Part shown: positions 15,001 to 30,000 of the stretch, piece by piece
How the letters are laid out: the number at the start of each line of letters is the position of its first letter
How positions within the stretch are numbered: position 1 is the stretch's first letter
Assembly: GCA_048201935.1 (NCBI GenBank)
Contig: DBFBGR010000004.1
Span: 124,001 to 188,000, forward strand
DNA from: MGBC124762 sp048201935
GTDB lineage: Bacteria > Bacillota > Clostridia > Oscillospirales > Oscillospiraceae
Direction of reading: 5' to 3'
DNA length: 64,000 nt
Made by a program: the position numbers and the translations under genes
The notes under the pieces: generated by a model
The model's database searches: none
Seen by the model: only the letters and a program-made list of their open reading frames with translations
What the model was told of the DNA's origin: nothing

Positions 15001-18000
15001 GTATGCCCTACGGCATCCAGGTGGCCAACCTCCAGATCGGCGACCTGACGCCCAACCGCTACACCCTCATCCTCAACCACAGGAACAACGACCTGCGGCT
15101 GGCCTCGGTCACCCTGAACAACCGCAACGCCGACTATATTTCCAGCGACACCGTGGAGCTGGTCATCAGCGCCGACGGCAAGCTCCAGGTCACCGGCCAG
15201 GCCATCGAGGACCGTGAAGCCGCCACCCTGGCGGAGAAGGCCATCCGGGACGAGAAGATCACCAACCAGGTCCTCAAGCCCACCGATGAGGAGTACACCC
15301 GTCCCTACGAGGTCCGCACCACCCTCATCGACCCGTCCCGGAGCCAGTATCAGGTCATTGCCAAGACCACGGGCAGCACCGTGGGCGGCGAGGGCGGTTT
15401 GAACACCGTCTGGACCACCGGGCCCATGCCCGACACCATGTACCTCTACCGGCAGTACACTACCCTGGGCGACGCCCAGAGCGTCTACGCCGCCATGGCC
15501 TCCACCAAGGCCGTGCTCTACCACATCAACGTGCCCGGCACCGCCTCCGGCGCCAACTACTCGCCCAGCCTCACCGCCATCGTGGCCAACACCAACAGCG
15601 GCGTGCAGGTGGACGTGGACGCCGACCTGAGCTTCGGCACCAACGGCTCCGACGACACCACCGGCGGCGGCACCGGCCGGTATGTGGACCTGAAGGGCAT
15701 GCGCATCGGCGATACCCGGTACTATCCCATCTACGTGGGCGCCAGCGACGACTACGACATCTACAGCGGCGACGTTCTGCCCGACGAGATCCAAGTCGTG
15801 GTCCTGGAGATCACCATGGTGGACGCCCTGGCCGACCTGGATCTGAAGATCTACACCTCTTCCGACCAGACCGTGGGCTACCAGGCCGCCAATCCCTGCT
15901 CCACCACCGACGAGCTCAGCGGCACGCCGTTTGAGAGCGAGCATCAGGACATGACCCGCTTCGGCGGTACGGTGGACGAGACGGTCTACAACTACTACTC
16001 CATCATCAGCTCTAACCTGGGCGCCGGCAACGGCGATATGGCCTGGGTCCGGGGCGTGGCCGGCATGCCCGAGAGCAAGGTCACCATCTTCATGCCCGAG
16101 GGCAAGCAGCTCCAGACCGACCGGGGCATGGCTACCGCCCGCCGCTCGGTGGACCTGAACCGCACCTACGTCTACTTCCGTGTGGACAGCGTGGACGAGA
16201 CCATGCACCGCTTCTACAAGCTGGAGCTGCGCCGCGACTCCGACAACACCGACCTCCAACTGGTCCGGGCCGAGAACAACCTGGGCTACGGCGAGGGCAA
16301 CGTCTCCAGCGGCGGCGATGTGGACGGCTATGAGGACTACGACGCCCACTACATGGTCAACCTGCCCGGTCTGACCTACATCACCGACGTGCGGCTGGTC
16401 ACCGTGGACCCCGGCGCTACCATCCAGATCAAGAATCCCGCCGACGGCACCTGGTCCAGCCCCGTCATCCACGAGACCGTCAAGACCAACCACCGCATCG
16501 GCCGCGCCGAGGTGGACTACATCGATGTCCGGGTCACCGCCCCCAGCGGCGCGTGGAAGGACTACAAGGTCCAGCTCAACAACGGCGGTACCAACACCGA
16601 CCTGATCCGTGTGGACGTGGGCAAGAACACCCCCGACGACCGTTGGGCCAACATCAAGTCCACGCCTCTGGGCAACCGCGGCTACAAGGCCATTGTGGCC
16701 ACCAACACCACCGCCGCCGCTCAGGACGGCTACGTGAAGGTGCCCTTCTACCTCCAGGCCAAGAGCGACCTTGCCACCATCGAGCTCATGGACCAGCCCG
16801 GCGGCGCGTACCTGGCCTATAAGTACGAGCCCGGCCAGGACGTGAACGGCAAGGGCATCGACAATGCCATCATCATGGGCGCCGACGGCAAGCCTGTGCC
16901 CCAGGACGCCAACGTCATCACCATCCTCAACAGCGCCGAGAACAAGGCCGTGGGCGACAACGCCACCCTGTCCGGCGTGGGCAACAGCTATACCCTCACC
17001 GGCGAGATCCTGGTCCGCAAGGAGGTCACCAGCTTTACCCTGAACATCATCGTTCGGGCCGGCGAGTCCTCCAGCGTCTACACTCTGGAGATCGTCAACC
17101 AGCAGACCGACTTCAGCGACCTGGTGGTCCAGATCAACGAGAATACCGAGATGAAGATGGACGCCGCCGGCGACTTCCGGTACGTCCTGCCCGTGGACGA
17201 CATCAACGCCATCACCAACGAGCCGCTGTACTACATCGGCCAGAACAAGATCATCGGCGTGGATGTCAACGGCAACTCCATTACCAACGGCGAGAAGGAC
17301 GGCCTGCTGTACCGGCTGCTGCCCGAGGACCGCAACTACGACGAGATCCTCAAGTCCCGGGTCATCATGAAGGAAGTCGTCTACGACGTGACCAAGACCT
17401 CCGTGCCCATCGGCGCCACCTTCATCAACCTGGCCAACAAGCTCAACCAGTCCGTGCGGAGCTTCGGCATCGACATCGGCAAGGCCGAGCAGGCCAACCA
17501 GTCCCACGGCGTGTTTACCTACAACTCGCCCAACAGCTTTACCGTCTCCACCACCCAGCCGGGCAAGGATCTGGCTGAGAGCGTTACCTTCAACCCCGCC
17601 GCCGGGTCCAAGTTCACCACCAACAAGACCGTGAACCTGTTCGGCGCCGAGACCCGCGTGCCCATCACCGTCACCCTCAGCGGGGAAGAGGTCACCTTCT
17701 ACGCCGTGGTCCGCAAGAACGCGCTGGACCAGTGGCTGGACTTCATCCGGGTGGACAACAACGATCTGGAGCTCAACCGCAATCCCGCCACCGGTGTGCT
17801 GGAGGCCAGCACCATCGTCTACAACACCACCCGGTCCGCCCTGATCCAGATCCAGTCCTCCGAGACCACCGCCGGCATCTCCATGGACCGCGAGCGCTAC
17901 AAGGTCTACGTCTATGACGACAACGAGAACCTGGTGGACAGCGGCTACTACGATCCCGTGAACGAGGGCGGCGACCTCCAGCATACGGCCGAGACCGGCC

Positions 18001-21000
18001 TGCTCACCTTCCAGGCCAAGAGCCTTAACGACGGCGACAACGTCTTCCACGTCACCGTCACCCCCGTCTCCGGCAGCTACCCGCCGCGGGACTACACCGT
18101 CATCATCCACTATGTGAACCTTGACATCTTCCTGGATAAACTGCAGGTCTTCGACGCCGCCGACGCCATCAAGGCCGGCGTGCCCGCCGACGACATCGAC
18201 TCCATGATGGTGGGCGAGTTCTACCTGTCCTTCGACCGCACCTTCAACAAGCGCATCTATGAGTACCGCTTCAACTACGAGCTGAAGGACGACGGCAGCG
18301 GCCGTCTGGCCATCCTGGCCGACGCCACCACCTCCTTCGAGCTGATGAAGGCCTACGCCGACAGCTTCTATCCCGATCACTACCAGGGCGTGACCTACAA
18401 CAAGTATTACAGCCTGGTGCTGGAGGCCCTGAAGGCCGGTCAGCTCAACGGCGACTACGACAAGCTGCCCGAGACCGATCTGGCCGCCGCGGCCGCGCTG
18501 ATCCTGGACAACAACGTGACCGAGCTTCGCTCTAAGTATCAGGTCATCTACGACAGCGCCACCTACCAGACCACCTACCGCGGCACCCTCCAGGCCAACT
18601 ACCCCGTGAAGATCGCCGACGAGGCCGCCCAGCTCACCGCCGAGGCCAAGTCCAAGGAGACCATCATCGTCACCATTGGCGAGAAGGACAAGGTCACCTA
18701 CGATATCTACGACAAGCCCACCGGCTTCTACAGCTACGTTGGGACAGGCGGAGCCTACGATCTAGACGTGGATACCGGCGCCTTCGTGAAGGCCGAGGCG
18801 GGCAAGGGCGCGTACAAGTTCACCGCCAACACCTCCGCTACGGTGCGGCACACCGCCGTTCCCGCCGAGGACATCATCTATAAGGGCGTCGCCTACCAGA
18901 GCGATGCCGGGACCTACGTGGCCAAGGTGGCCTACTACGACGCCCAGCGCTCCATCCAGACCGTGGAGCACACCTTCACCGTGCCCTCCAGCGTGGGCAC
19001 GCCCGACTCCACCAACGGCAAGATCTACGCCAACGCGGTGCTGGACAAGATGGCGCTGACCAACGGCGGCTATCAGGGCGATCCCAAGCTCACCAAGCGC
19101 CAGCTGCCGGTGGACCTGGACGTGGTGGTCAACAGCGTGGACGGCTTCCTCTGGAACGCCGCCAACGGCACCCTCACCGCTCTGCCCAACGGCCCGTACA
19201 ACTTCAAGACCACCGATCTTGATTGGACCAGCGGCACGCCCGACGAGTTCCTGGCCGGCTCCACCGCGGCCTTCCGCACCAACGACGGCAAGACCCACTC
19301 CTTCAGCAACGGCGCCAAGGTGGTCCACCTGAAGACCGGCGAGGACATCGTGGTGCCCGCGCCCGGCGACTACACCATCGCGGACACCGCCACCGGCGCG
19401 GTGCAGAGCCAGACCACCGTCACCGGCATGGATCCCGCCAAGGTCTACGACCGCGAGGACTACATGCGCATCCCCGTGGAGCTCTACGTGCCCAACACCG
19501 GCTTCAAGCTGAACTACTGGGCCACCTACCACGTCCTCTCCCACGACGCCACCCTCAAGCCCGGCCAGTGGGGCGTGGACATGGGCGTCCAGGGCTACGA
19601 TCCCGACTACGTCAAGGCCCGCATCGAGCCCACCGACCCGGCCTACGAGTACAGCTACGACCTGCCCAACGCCGTCCGGGAGGCCTACATCTGGGCCAAC
19701 ATCAACCACGACCACGACAACACCCAGGCCACCATCACCCTCTATCGGCAGGTGGGCAGCGAGTGGGTGCTGCAGGTCAGCAACGTCACCAACCTCCACC
19801 AGTTGGTGAGCCTTAACGAGGGCGTCAACGACTTCCGTATCGTGGTCACCTCCGAGCTGGGCGACCGGGAGGAGTACCTCATCCGCATCAACCGCGGCGG
19901 TGTGGACCTGGCGCTGGAGTATGTCCGTGTCAACGGCATCCCCGCCATCTACGAGCCCACCACCGACAGCTACTACGCTTACGTGCCCAAGTACAGCGCC
20001 AAGCTGAACAACCATCCCACCGTCACCGCCCAGGCCGTGGACCACAAGTTTGGCATCACCACCATCTGGAACACCCTGGCCAACGACATGCCCGGCTCCG
20101 CCGCCACCGATCCCAGCAAGCCTGGTCGAGAGGCCCAGCTTACCGGCGTGACCCTGCGCAGCTACCTGGACGAGCTGGCCGGCGCCGAGAACATCGGCGA
20201 CCGCACGCCCATGCAGGTGATGGTGAGCCTGGAGACCACCGATATCAAGCGTGAGCCCGGCGGCGTCCTGCCTATCGAGACCGACCGCTGGCCCAGCGAC
20301 CTCAACGACGAGGACGGCACCCTCATCACCTACTTCGACGGTGGCAAGACCATCATCTCCCGCAACGACAACGATGGCATCGTCACCAAGACCCACGTGG
20401 TCTACACCATGGACGGCACCGACCTGGTCACCACCACCACCCGGACCCAGTACCGGATCTACGATCTGGAGCTCATCGAGGTGGAGCAGGACCTGGTGGG
20501 CGTGATCGTGGACAGCCACTTCGGTACCTTCCTGCCCGTGGACGGCGACAAGGACAACCCGCGCACCGCCAAGTGGGACACCGAGGAGACCTGGTACAAG
20601 CCGCCCGCGAACTACGGCGACGTGACCAACGTCCTGTCCCAGCGCCTCACCGTGGAGCACGGCTACACCCTGCCCAACGAGGACAAGATGGTCTTCGGTA
20701 CCTACGTGGTGGGTGTGCCCAACGCCACCAAGGAGGTCTCCATCCGCGTCAACACCCTGATCGACAACTCCAACGACCTCCAGCAGGTGAAGATCGGCAA
20801 CACTCCGTGGCGTGTGGCCGACCGTGAGGGCGGCATGGGCTCCAAGCCCACCCAGAACTTCACCACCAGCGACGGCATGCTCAAGCTCACCATCCCCGAG
20901 GGCATGGACTACATGGAGGTGCCCATCTACCTCAACTACAACAAGAACAACAACAACGACCCGGGCATCCTCTACATGCTCCACATCTACCGCTACAGCG

Positions 21001-24000
21001 ACGATGCGTACCTGGCCAACCTGGAGGCCGAGGCGCCCGCCCAGTACAACGAGTCCGGTAAGCCGGTGAAGCTGGCGACCAGCCCCGTCTTTGAGGCGTT
21101 GCCCGGCCACCCGGCCTACGACATCACCGTGGAGAGCAACGTGGAGACGGTGGACTTCACCGACATCCTGCCCAGCGTGGGCGCCACCGAGACCGTCCAC
21201 GTCCAGTACGGCACCCGCCACTATGAAAACGGCGGTTGGGTGGACCAGACCAGCAAGAACTTCTTCACCCAGAGCCAGTTGGACAAGAAGGTGGACATCA
21301 CCCTCTCCGACGGCACCATCAAGACCATCGAGGGCGAGCATCTCGTCTCCGCGGTGCCCGACGGCTTGGGCAACACCAAGGTGATCTACAACGACGGCAC
21401 CGGCGCCCAGACCCTCAACGTCACCGCCACCACCGCCACCGTCACCTTCATGAACGCCGGCGTGAGCGTAAGCTACGATGTGCCCTTCAGCGCCCTGGGC
21501 AACCTGACCCGGGACGGCGACGGCAACGTTGCCACCGTGGACGTGAACGACCCGGCCCAGGGCCTGAACCTGAGCCTCACCGACGGCGTGGACGGGCCCA
21601 TTACCGTGACCTTCAACAACGCCATCCGGACCCGCTACGAGCTGCGCAACGTCATCGCACAGCCCGGCGTGACCCGCATGACCATCAAGGTCACCTCTCA
21701 GGACCGCACCGTCAGCCGGGAGTACACCGTCACCATCATCCGCAAGACCGATCCTGACGCGGCCAAGCTCCGGGATATCCAGATGTTCCAGGGCGTGGAG
21801 ACCATCCCCGAGGGCGTCACCGTCAAGCAGGGCCTGACCCAGATGGATTACCTGACCCCCGGCGACTACTACGACTTCTCGCCGGTGTTTGACCCGGACA
21901 ACGGCCGTTACTTCTTCGCCGTGCCCGAGCTGATGAAGGGCGACATTTACCTCAACCCCGTCACCTTCTCTGACGCGAGCTACACCATCCGTCTGGACAG
22001 CTTCCGCAACGGCCAGCCCCAGATCGCCAACCAGATCGTGACCGACAACGTCATCATCGTGCCCGCGCTGGGCCCGGGCGAGACCTTCCGGGTCGAGCTG
22101 GAGATCACCCGCATCGGCAACGCCACCACCACCGGTAGCTCCAGCAAATACACCCTGTACTTCTATAAGAACGACGCTACCGAGCAGTTGGTCACCGCCA
22201 CCAACAACCTCCGCGAGCGGGTGGATTACAGTCCCTTCAGCGACCTGAAGCTGGACGGTGTGCCGCTGACCCGAAACGCCGCCAGCACCGCCAACGCCAG
22301 TGACCACAACTTCTATTTCAACACCACCCACTCCAGTGTGGACCTGACGCTGAACCTCTTCGCCCTGGCGGCCAACAACGGCGGCTACCGGGTCTACTGG
22401 GCCCGCACGGACACCAAGGATGACTTGACTGGCGAGCCGGTGTGGAACGAGATCACCGACCTCAAGGGCGTCACCACGCTGCCGCTGCCCGAGAACAGCA
22501 ACTGGTTCGTGCTCAAGGCCACCGACCAGGTCAACAACTTCTACGCCTCCATCGCGGTCTACCGCGACCCGGGTGACCTCCATGACACCAAGCTGGAGAA
22601 CCTGGCCGTGTCCAAGCCCACCGTGCCGCTGTTCCGCGACGACCGCTATGAGTACTTCGCGGCTGTGGACGTGGAGACCGGTACCGCCAAGATCATCGCC
22701 CAGGCCAAGACCGGCGGCAGCTACCTCAACGAGCTGCGGGTGCGCACCGTGGGCGGCGAGTACCTGGCCGGCGACATCCTCAGCAACGGCGCCCGCGTGG
22801 AGACTGGCGACATCCCGCTCCACCAGGGCAGCAACCGGGTCACCATCACCGTCAAGCACGTGCTCAGCGACAACGCCACCGTGGCCGCCACCCAGGCCGA
22901 CGGCACCACCACCAAGCCCACCGTGGCTCAGCGGACCTTCAAGCGGGCCTACGAGATCGAGCTCTACCTGGCCGGCGAGACTGCCTACGTGACGGATAAG
23001 AACGCCGAGGGCGAGTACGAGCAGACCTACGAGCCCGGCTACAACGGCTTCGACAAGGAGACCTTCGTGCCCGTCCACGGTACCGGCGCCGAGGCCGACA
23101 ACCGCCTGAACCGCGAGGAGCGGCTGGACACCGCCGACATCATCTGGATGGATTACACCTCCGGCGGCTACCTGACGCCCATCTGGAACAGCGACCTGGT
23201 GGACTACTTCCTCAGCTATCCGTACTTCTCCAACGAGTATGAGTACGAGTATGAGACCGACGAGCACGGCAACATCAAGCTCGACGCCGCCGGCAAGCCC
23301 GTGCCCAAGTACAACGAGTACGGCCTGCCCGTGCCCAAGCGCTACACCGACGGCCCGAAGAAGGGCGAAGTCGTGTACCTTGTCAACGATCATCTGAACC
23401 TGAAGGCCACTCTGCGGCCCGAGGAGGTAGACCGCGCCACGGTGAAGGTGGACCTGGTGACCATCGATCCCGTCACCAAGGACAAGACCTACTACTCCAC
23501 CGAGGAGATCAAGCGCGATCCCAACACCGGCGAGTTCATCTACGCCATCCCCAACCTCCACGAGGGCGAGAGCCAGATCACCTTCACCGTCCAGGTCAAG
23601 GGCAAGGATCACGTCAAGGGCAGTAGCGACTTCACCGACGCGCTGATCACCGAGAAGCACTACATGATCACCGTCTACCGGGCCCTCACCGACCAGTACG
23701 AGATGCCCAACGTGGCCGAGAACACCGCCATCCGGGTCAACGGTACCGGCAGCTTCGCCAACCAGGTCTTCGGCACCATCCCCGACTTTGACCCGGAGAT
23801 CAACTTCTACTACCTGAACCTGCCCAACGAGGCGCGGGATGTGGAGCTGTGCGCGGAGCCCGGCGTGTTCGAGAAGATCCTGGGTACCACCAAGACCCGG
23901 ACCACCTACACCCTCATCGTCAACGGCAAGACCGTGGCCGCCAGCGACTTCTCCGCGGGTATCCTCAACAAGCTGCCCATCCACGACCTGATGGTGGGCG

Positions 24001-27000
24001 ACAACACCGTGGAGATCGACATCACCGTGCCCGGCCAGACCACCAAGTACTACACCTTCATCCTCAACGTGGGCGACGCCGAGCAGAAGAAGCTGGACGC
24101 CAGCGTGGACGCCAACTGGCCGCTGCCCTCCATGACCAACATCCGCATCAACACCACCCTGGGCGGCGCTTTGGGCACCGACGAGACCCTGATCCCCGAC
24201 TTCCACAGCGACATCCACTACTACAACGTGGTGGTGCCCTACGGCATCGACAAGCTCTACGCCTACGGCGAGGCCACCAACGCCGGCGAGTTGCGCATCG
24301 CCAGCATCAATGTGGACGACGTGCGCTGGGACGCCACCGCCGCCGATAAGCTGGCCTCCGACCTGGCCGGCTGGCGGAACCTGCCCATCCCGCTGAAGGT
24401 GGGCAACGAGAACAACATCGAGTTCGTGGCCTACGGACGGGACGCCGAGGGTAACGTGACCAACACCATGGTCCGCTACATCGTCAACGTGGTCCGCCTG
24501 CCCGAGGGCTATGTGGCTCCCGAGCTGGAGTTCCTGGGCATCAGCGAAGGCACCATGACGCCCACCTTCCATGGCCGTACCTCCAACTACTACGCCACCG
24601 TGCCCTACGACATGGAGAGCGTCAACGTGGAGTCCTTCGGCGCCACCTACGGCGACATGGGCATCGTCAGCACCGATCCCAAGCGGCCCGCCAGCATCGT
24701 CAAGATGGTGGGCGGCGACAGCGTCAGCGTGGGCAAGGCCCTGTACGTGGCCGACTCGTTGCAGCTCAAGGAGGGCGGCAACCTCATCCGCGTCTACCTC
24801 TACGACGTGCGCGACATTCCCGACGGCGGCTATCCGTACTACATCGGCGTGTACTCCCTGACCATCCACCGCGAGGCCAAGGACGGCGTGATCATGGAGC
24901 TGGGCGACGGCCAGCGGCAGAAGACCGACTCTAACGGCGATCCCGTCTTCGAATCCGACGGCGCCACGCCGGTGATGGAGACCATCCCCGCCATCACCGC
25001 CCAGCGGGTGGACAAGAACGGCATCAGCGTGTCCGGCACCCAGGACCTGAACTTGTCCTACCAGTTCAACGAGTACAGCAACTACCTCTACGTGGAGCGG
25101 GAGGACACCGCGGTCATCTTCAACGCCAACGCCCTCCACGCACGCAACATCGTCACCGTCAACGGTACGGCTCTGCCCGCCGACGGCAGCGGCGTCCGGG
25201 TGACCCTGCCCGAGGACAACACCAGCGTGGTGGTCATCGCCATCACCGACCCTGTCACCGAAACGGTCAAGCGCTACACCGTCACCGTGATCCGCGGCGT
25301 GGCCGAGGCGGACAAGACCCCCGACCTGGGCTACAACTTCCCGGGCATCATCCGGGGCATCCAGGTCGCCGGCGTGGACGCCAACGGCGCGCCCGCCACG
25401 GTCAATCCCGCCCACCTGGTGACCTCCGACGAGGTGAAGATCAGCCCGTATGTGGGCACCATCACCCTGGCCGACGGCTCCACCTACACCGGCAAGCTGG
25501 TGGACATCACCGTGGAGGCCCTCTACAACATCGGCCTGCAGACCGTCCGGGCCAAGGCCGCCACCCGGGTGCGCATCAACGGCCACACCGCCAAGATGAG
25601 CGCCGGCAGCAGCGACGTGACCCGCCGCTACACCGTGACCCTGCCCATGAACACCTACTTCGACCGCTTCGACATCCGGGTGGACTTCCCGCGGACCACC
25701 GGCACCGGCGACCTGGCCAAGGTGGAGCGCATCGACAACATCTCCTACGTGCTGACCATCGTGGACGAGAACAACGCGCCCCACGAGGTGGACACCACCG
25801 TGGAGGAGAGCATCTACGGCGACATCGTCAAGCCGCTGCGCTGGACCCAGGCCGACTACGAGGCGTGGGTGGCCGACGAGACCGCCAAGGGCTCCACCGC
25901 GCTGGACCTCAGCGATTGGGAGGCCGCCACGGGCCACACCATCGGTGCGTTCAAGTACACCGACAAGGTCATCACCGGCCCGCAGCTGGCCGAGATCCAG
26001 TTGGACGAGAACGACAGCTCCGTCCACTCCGGCACCTTCACCACCAAGTTCCGGGGCGATGTGTTCAGCTACCGGGCCACCGCCCAGGGCGACACCTTCT
26101 CCGTCTACGCCACGGTGGAGAGCGACGAGGGCCGGGCCATGTACGCCGACACCCACTACCGCCGCAGCGTCCGGACCTATGTGGACCACTACGGCCGCCA
26201 GGTGAACATCGGCGACTACATCGACGCCATGGGCAACCGCGTCCTGGGCCAGTACCAGGGCCACTACGACACCAGCGTCACCCCCAACGTCTTCCAGAGC
26301 AGCTACACCGACGCCAACGGCAAGCTGGTCAAGGTGGCCACCTCCGTGGACGCCAAGGGCAGCCTGGTCATCGGCGCGGGCGACTGGATCGACGCCAACG
26401 GCAACTTCGTGGCCAGCACCGAGGCCGCGGCCCTGGCCGCCCTCACCGCCGACCAGCAGGCCGCCATCACCGCCGACCGCAGCACCTACATCGAGGTCTA
26501 CGACGAGCAAAACAACCGCTTCACCGTCTCCAAGTCGGGCGACTACGTCCACTTCAAGTTCCCGACCAACGCCGAGGGCAAGCGGCAGGTGATGAACCTG
26601 ACCTTCCGGGTCATCCAGTACGCCGACTCCGGCTACGAGCTGGTCAGTGAGTACAAGCTGCGGGTCTATCCCACCAGCGAGCCTCTCATCGACGACCTCT
26701 ACCTCCACAATGCCGATATGGTGGGTCCCAAGCCCTTCGACACTCTGGAGCGGGAGTACTACGGCGAGGTGTATAAGCGTCAGGACGGCTTCGGCGTGTA
26801 CGCCCACGCGGAGTACTTCGACCTGGGCGACACGGCCTGGCGCGACGGCAAGCTGACCATGGTGGCCCGCTATCCCGAGCTTGCGCCTTACGACACCGGC
26901 GAGGACGATCCCAAGAACCCGGGCGCCAACATCATCCTCCAGCCCGGCGAGGAGTACCTGGTGGAGAACGCGCCGCTGACCATCGACGGCAAGACCTACC

Positions 27001-30000
27001 AGCCCGGCGAGGTGGTCAAGTACAAGGAGATGTGGTACCTCAAGGACGGCACCGTCTGGGTGGCCAACGACAAGGCCCGCAAGGACGACTACCGCTACTA
27101 TGAGTACCAGATGACCGGCCACACGCCCACCACCGACGTTAACGGCAAGAATCCCGGCGACGCTGACTACATCCCGACCTTCGCGCCGGACGCCAGCGTC
27201 ACCTGGGGCCACGAGGACTTCCACGGCTACTTCCCGCAGGAGACCCTGCCCGACATCAACGGCAATAACACCCAGTGGACCGACCTCTATGCCGCCAACG
27301 CGGGCTACGCCTACGGCGACAAGCCTTACCTGCCTTGGGATCTGTCCAAGTTTGACGTGGTCGTCTCCCTGACCTATCCGTACAAGCAGAACACCGCCAA
27401 CACCGCCTATACCGACAGCCAGGGCAATGCGGTGGTCCCGGGCGACTACGTCGCCAAGGAGACCGTGACCATCGGCGGTACCACCTACCAGCCTGGCGAT
27501 CTGATCCTCAGCGCCTCGGCCACCTCCGCGGCCACGCTGGAGAGCTGGAAGAACAGCGGCGACGCCCGCTACGACGCGGTGACCATCTACCGCGTGGGCA
27601 GCTACACCGTCCACATGACCCGCGTCAACGTGCCCATCCTGTTCACCAAGCTGGACGATATGGAGGCATTCCAGTTGGAGAACCTCCACCGCGACCTGGT
27701 CCAGATCGGCGCCATCATGACCGGCCCGGACTACAACGACGTGCTGCTGGACGAGAACGATCAGGTCCTGCCGCCGGCGGTGAAGGACGAGGATACCGAT
27801 CCCGTGACCTACTGCGCGCCCAACTTCGATCCCTCGCATCCCTACTACCTGCTGACGCTGGACCACCGCATGAACGTGATGTGGCTGGATATGGACTTCC
27901 CGACCACCGGGCCCAACGCCAAGACCGTTACCATCACCTCCGCCGACGTGCGCGGGCAGTTCCCCGAGTCCTACTACTACCCGCAGCTCAGCGAGACCGT
28001 CACGCCCGGCAGCAAGGTGGACATCCACTTCGGTGACCAGTACTACGCCGACGAGAACTTCAAGACCCTGCTCCAGATCACCGTCAAGGATGTTAAGCCC
28101 GAGGGCAACATCTCCCGGTACATGATCTGGGTGGTCCGGGGCGAGCGCAGCGACAGCGATAGCGAGATGGACGTGGGTGTGTACTACGGCCTCAGCCAGA
28201 GCGAGGCCCACGACGCAGCCGTCAACGGCGAGTCGTCCAACCAGGCCATTCTGACCCAGGCCACCGAGCGCTATACCACCGACCCGCTCCACACCGGCAA
28301 GCTGGGCTTCGGCGCCGCCGCCGACCTCACCGAGGAGGAGCTGTGGGGTACCCTCTACTGGTTCGACGCCGATGGCGACGGCACCGACGAGCTCCATGTC
28401 TGGGAGCGCGTGCTGGAGAGCGCCGAGACCCTGTACATCGACACCTCCGACGCCAACCGGACCATCCGTGTGGCCGACACCGAGGAATTGGTGCCCGACG
28501 ATCCCACCAACTTGGGCCAGAAGATGCCCATCGTGCACAAGGTGGACGGCTTCAGCACCAAGAACTACCTCTACACCGCCACCCTGCCCATGTCCGCCAA
28601 GAACCTGACCTTCGACCTCAAGGAGTTCGGCGCCAGCGGCATGGACCACGCCAGCGTGGTGTACAACAACCAGTACTACCACGTGGATGGGTCCAGCGCC
28701 ACCGGCTTCACCGCCGATGACGAGCCCAAGACCGACTTTACCCTGGATACCCTGGTGGACGTGGCCCTCAAGCGGGGCGAGCAGTTGAGCTACATCTTCG
28801 TCACCGTCCATCCCGACCTGGACACCGCGCCTGACGGCATCACCAAGGATGACAAGTACTACATCGACAACGCCACCACCTACGTCATCCGCGTCATGCG
28901 CCTGAACAACGAGGCCTTCGAGAACATTTGGGTCACCGACACCGAGTACACCCACAAGAAGGACAACGTCACCGACGACAACCGGCCCGAGTACTTCGAG
29001 CAGATGTGGCTCATGGACGATCCCGGCGCGCCCAAGAGCGAGTACTATCTGGCCCAGCAGCTCTACAACGACCCGAGCAAGTGGAACGAGACCTACACCG
29101 ACAAGGCGGGCAACGTCAAGCTCAAGTACGACGTGGACGGCGACGGCGTGGTGGACATCAACGACATCACCATCACCATCGCCAACCTAGTGGACCTGAC
29201 CTGGCTACCCGACGAGGACGGCACGGTGGTCAACAAGTGGGACAACACCTACACCGCCACCAAGCATGAGCAGCTGCACAACATCTACGACAACGATGTG
29301 AACCACATGCATGCCGACTACGGCGTCTACGTGGACACCCTGGACACCTACATCCTGCTCAATGCTCTGGCGCCGGGCAACACCGTTGACGACGACGGCT
29401 CCAACCCCGACTTCTACATCACCATTGAGGAGTACGGCGTCAGCGACCCGCAGATGGTGGATTCGCGGACCTTCGGACAGGGCCCGGGCAAGATCATCGA
29501 CGCCCAGTTCCGTCTCGACGCCAGCAAGGAGGAGCAGATCTTCCAGTTCACCATCATCAACACCACCGAGGGCACCGAGGGCGTGTACTTCCTCCACGTG
29601 TACCGCTACATCCCCGACGACGCGGTATACAAGGTCCAGACCAAGATCATCGGCAACCTGGAGACCGCCGCCAAGCGCGTGCCCGACACGGCCAAGCACC
29701 GGGATTACTCCTTCGAGTGGACGGTGTACCGCAAGACCGACCTGCTCAAGTACTACCAGGGTCTGGACGCCGACCTTGTGAAGGATCCCAGCGGCTTCAC
29801 CCTGATGGACGAGACCGTGCTCAACCCGGCCATCCCCAACCCGTATCCCACCAAGGCCCCGGGTTGGTACACCGTGGACCAGGCCTTCATTGCCCTGGGT
29901 CTGAACACCCTGGACAGCGACGGTGACGGCATCCTGGACGCCGACACCAACCAAGACGGCGTGGTGGCCTACACCGAGCGCTTCGCCGCCCTCCTTGACC

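Larger units (their letters stand above)
129..29660 (+). repeat. Array of about 50 diverged cadherin-like beta-sandwich modules (protein-level repeats)
   Basis: Module junctions, where the closing strand with its (V/I/L)-x-(R/K/Y) ending meets the next module, lie near bases 130, 1020, 1600, 2010, 2480, 2885, 3320, 3780, 4130, 4450, 4815, 5120, 5380, 5950, 6355, 6800, 7235, 7560, 7960, 8300, 8725, 9095, 9660, 10500, 10920, 11730, 12210, 12670, 13550, 14325, 15060, 16215, 16560, 17080, 17700, 18095, 19880, 20740, 20980, 21725, 22150, 22550, 22950, 23665, 24050, 24480, 24855, 25275, 25745, 26650, 27600, 28120, 28880 and 29590. The module from about 24520 is the most canonical: LEFLGISEGTMTPTF, then YYATVPYD. 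Copies share hydrophobic pattern rather than sequence, and I saw no long identical DNA repeats. Family assignment is by pattern only. Confidence 0.7.

Noticed and set aside
18762..28955. Antisense open frame of 3,397 codons, and others over 1,000 codons (for example 57018-63869, 13539-18380, 41004-45881)
   Set aside because: They share codon boundaries with the sense genes, so a stop would need TTA, CTA or TCA in the sense frame, codons almost absent in this GC3-biased DNA. The products are low-complexity Val/Gly/Leu/Ala/Asp/His strings with no domain, signal peptide or ribosome site.
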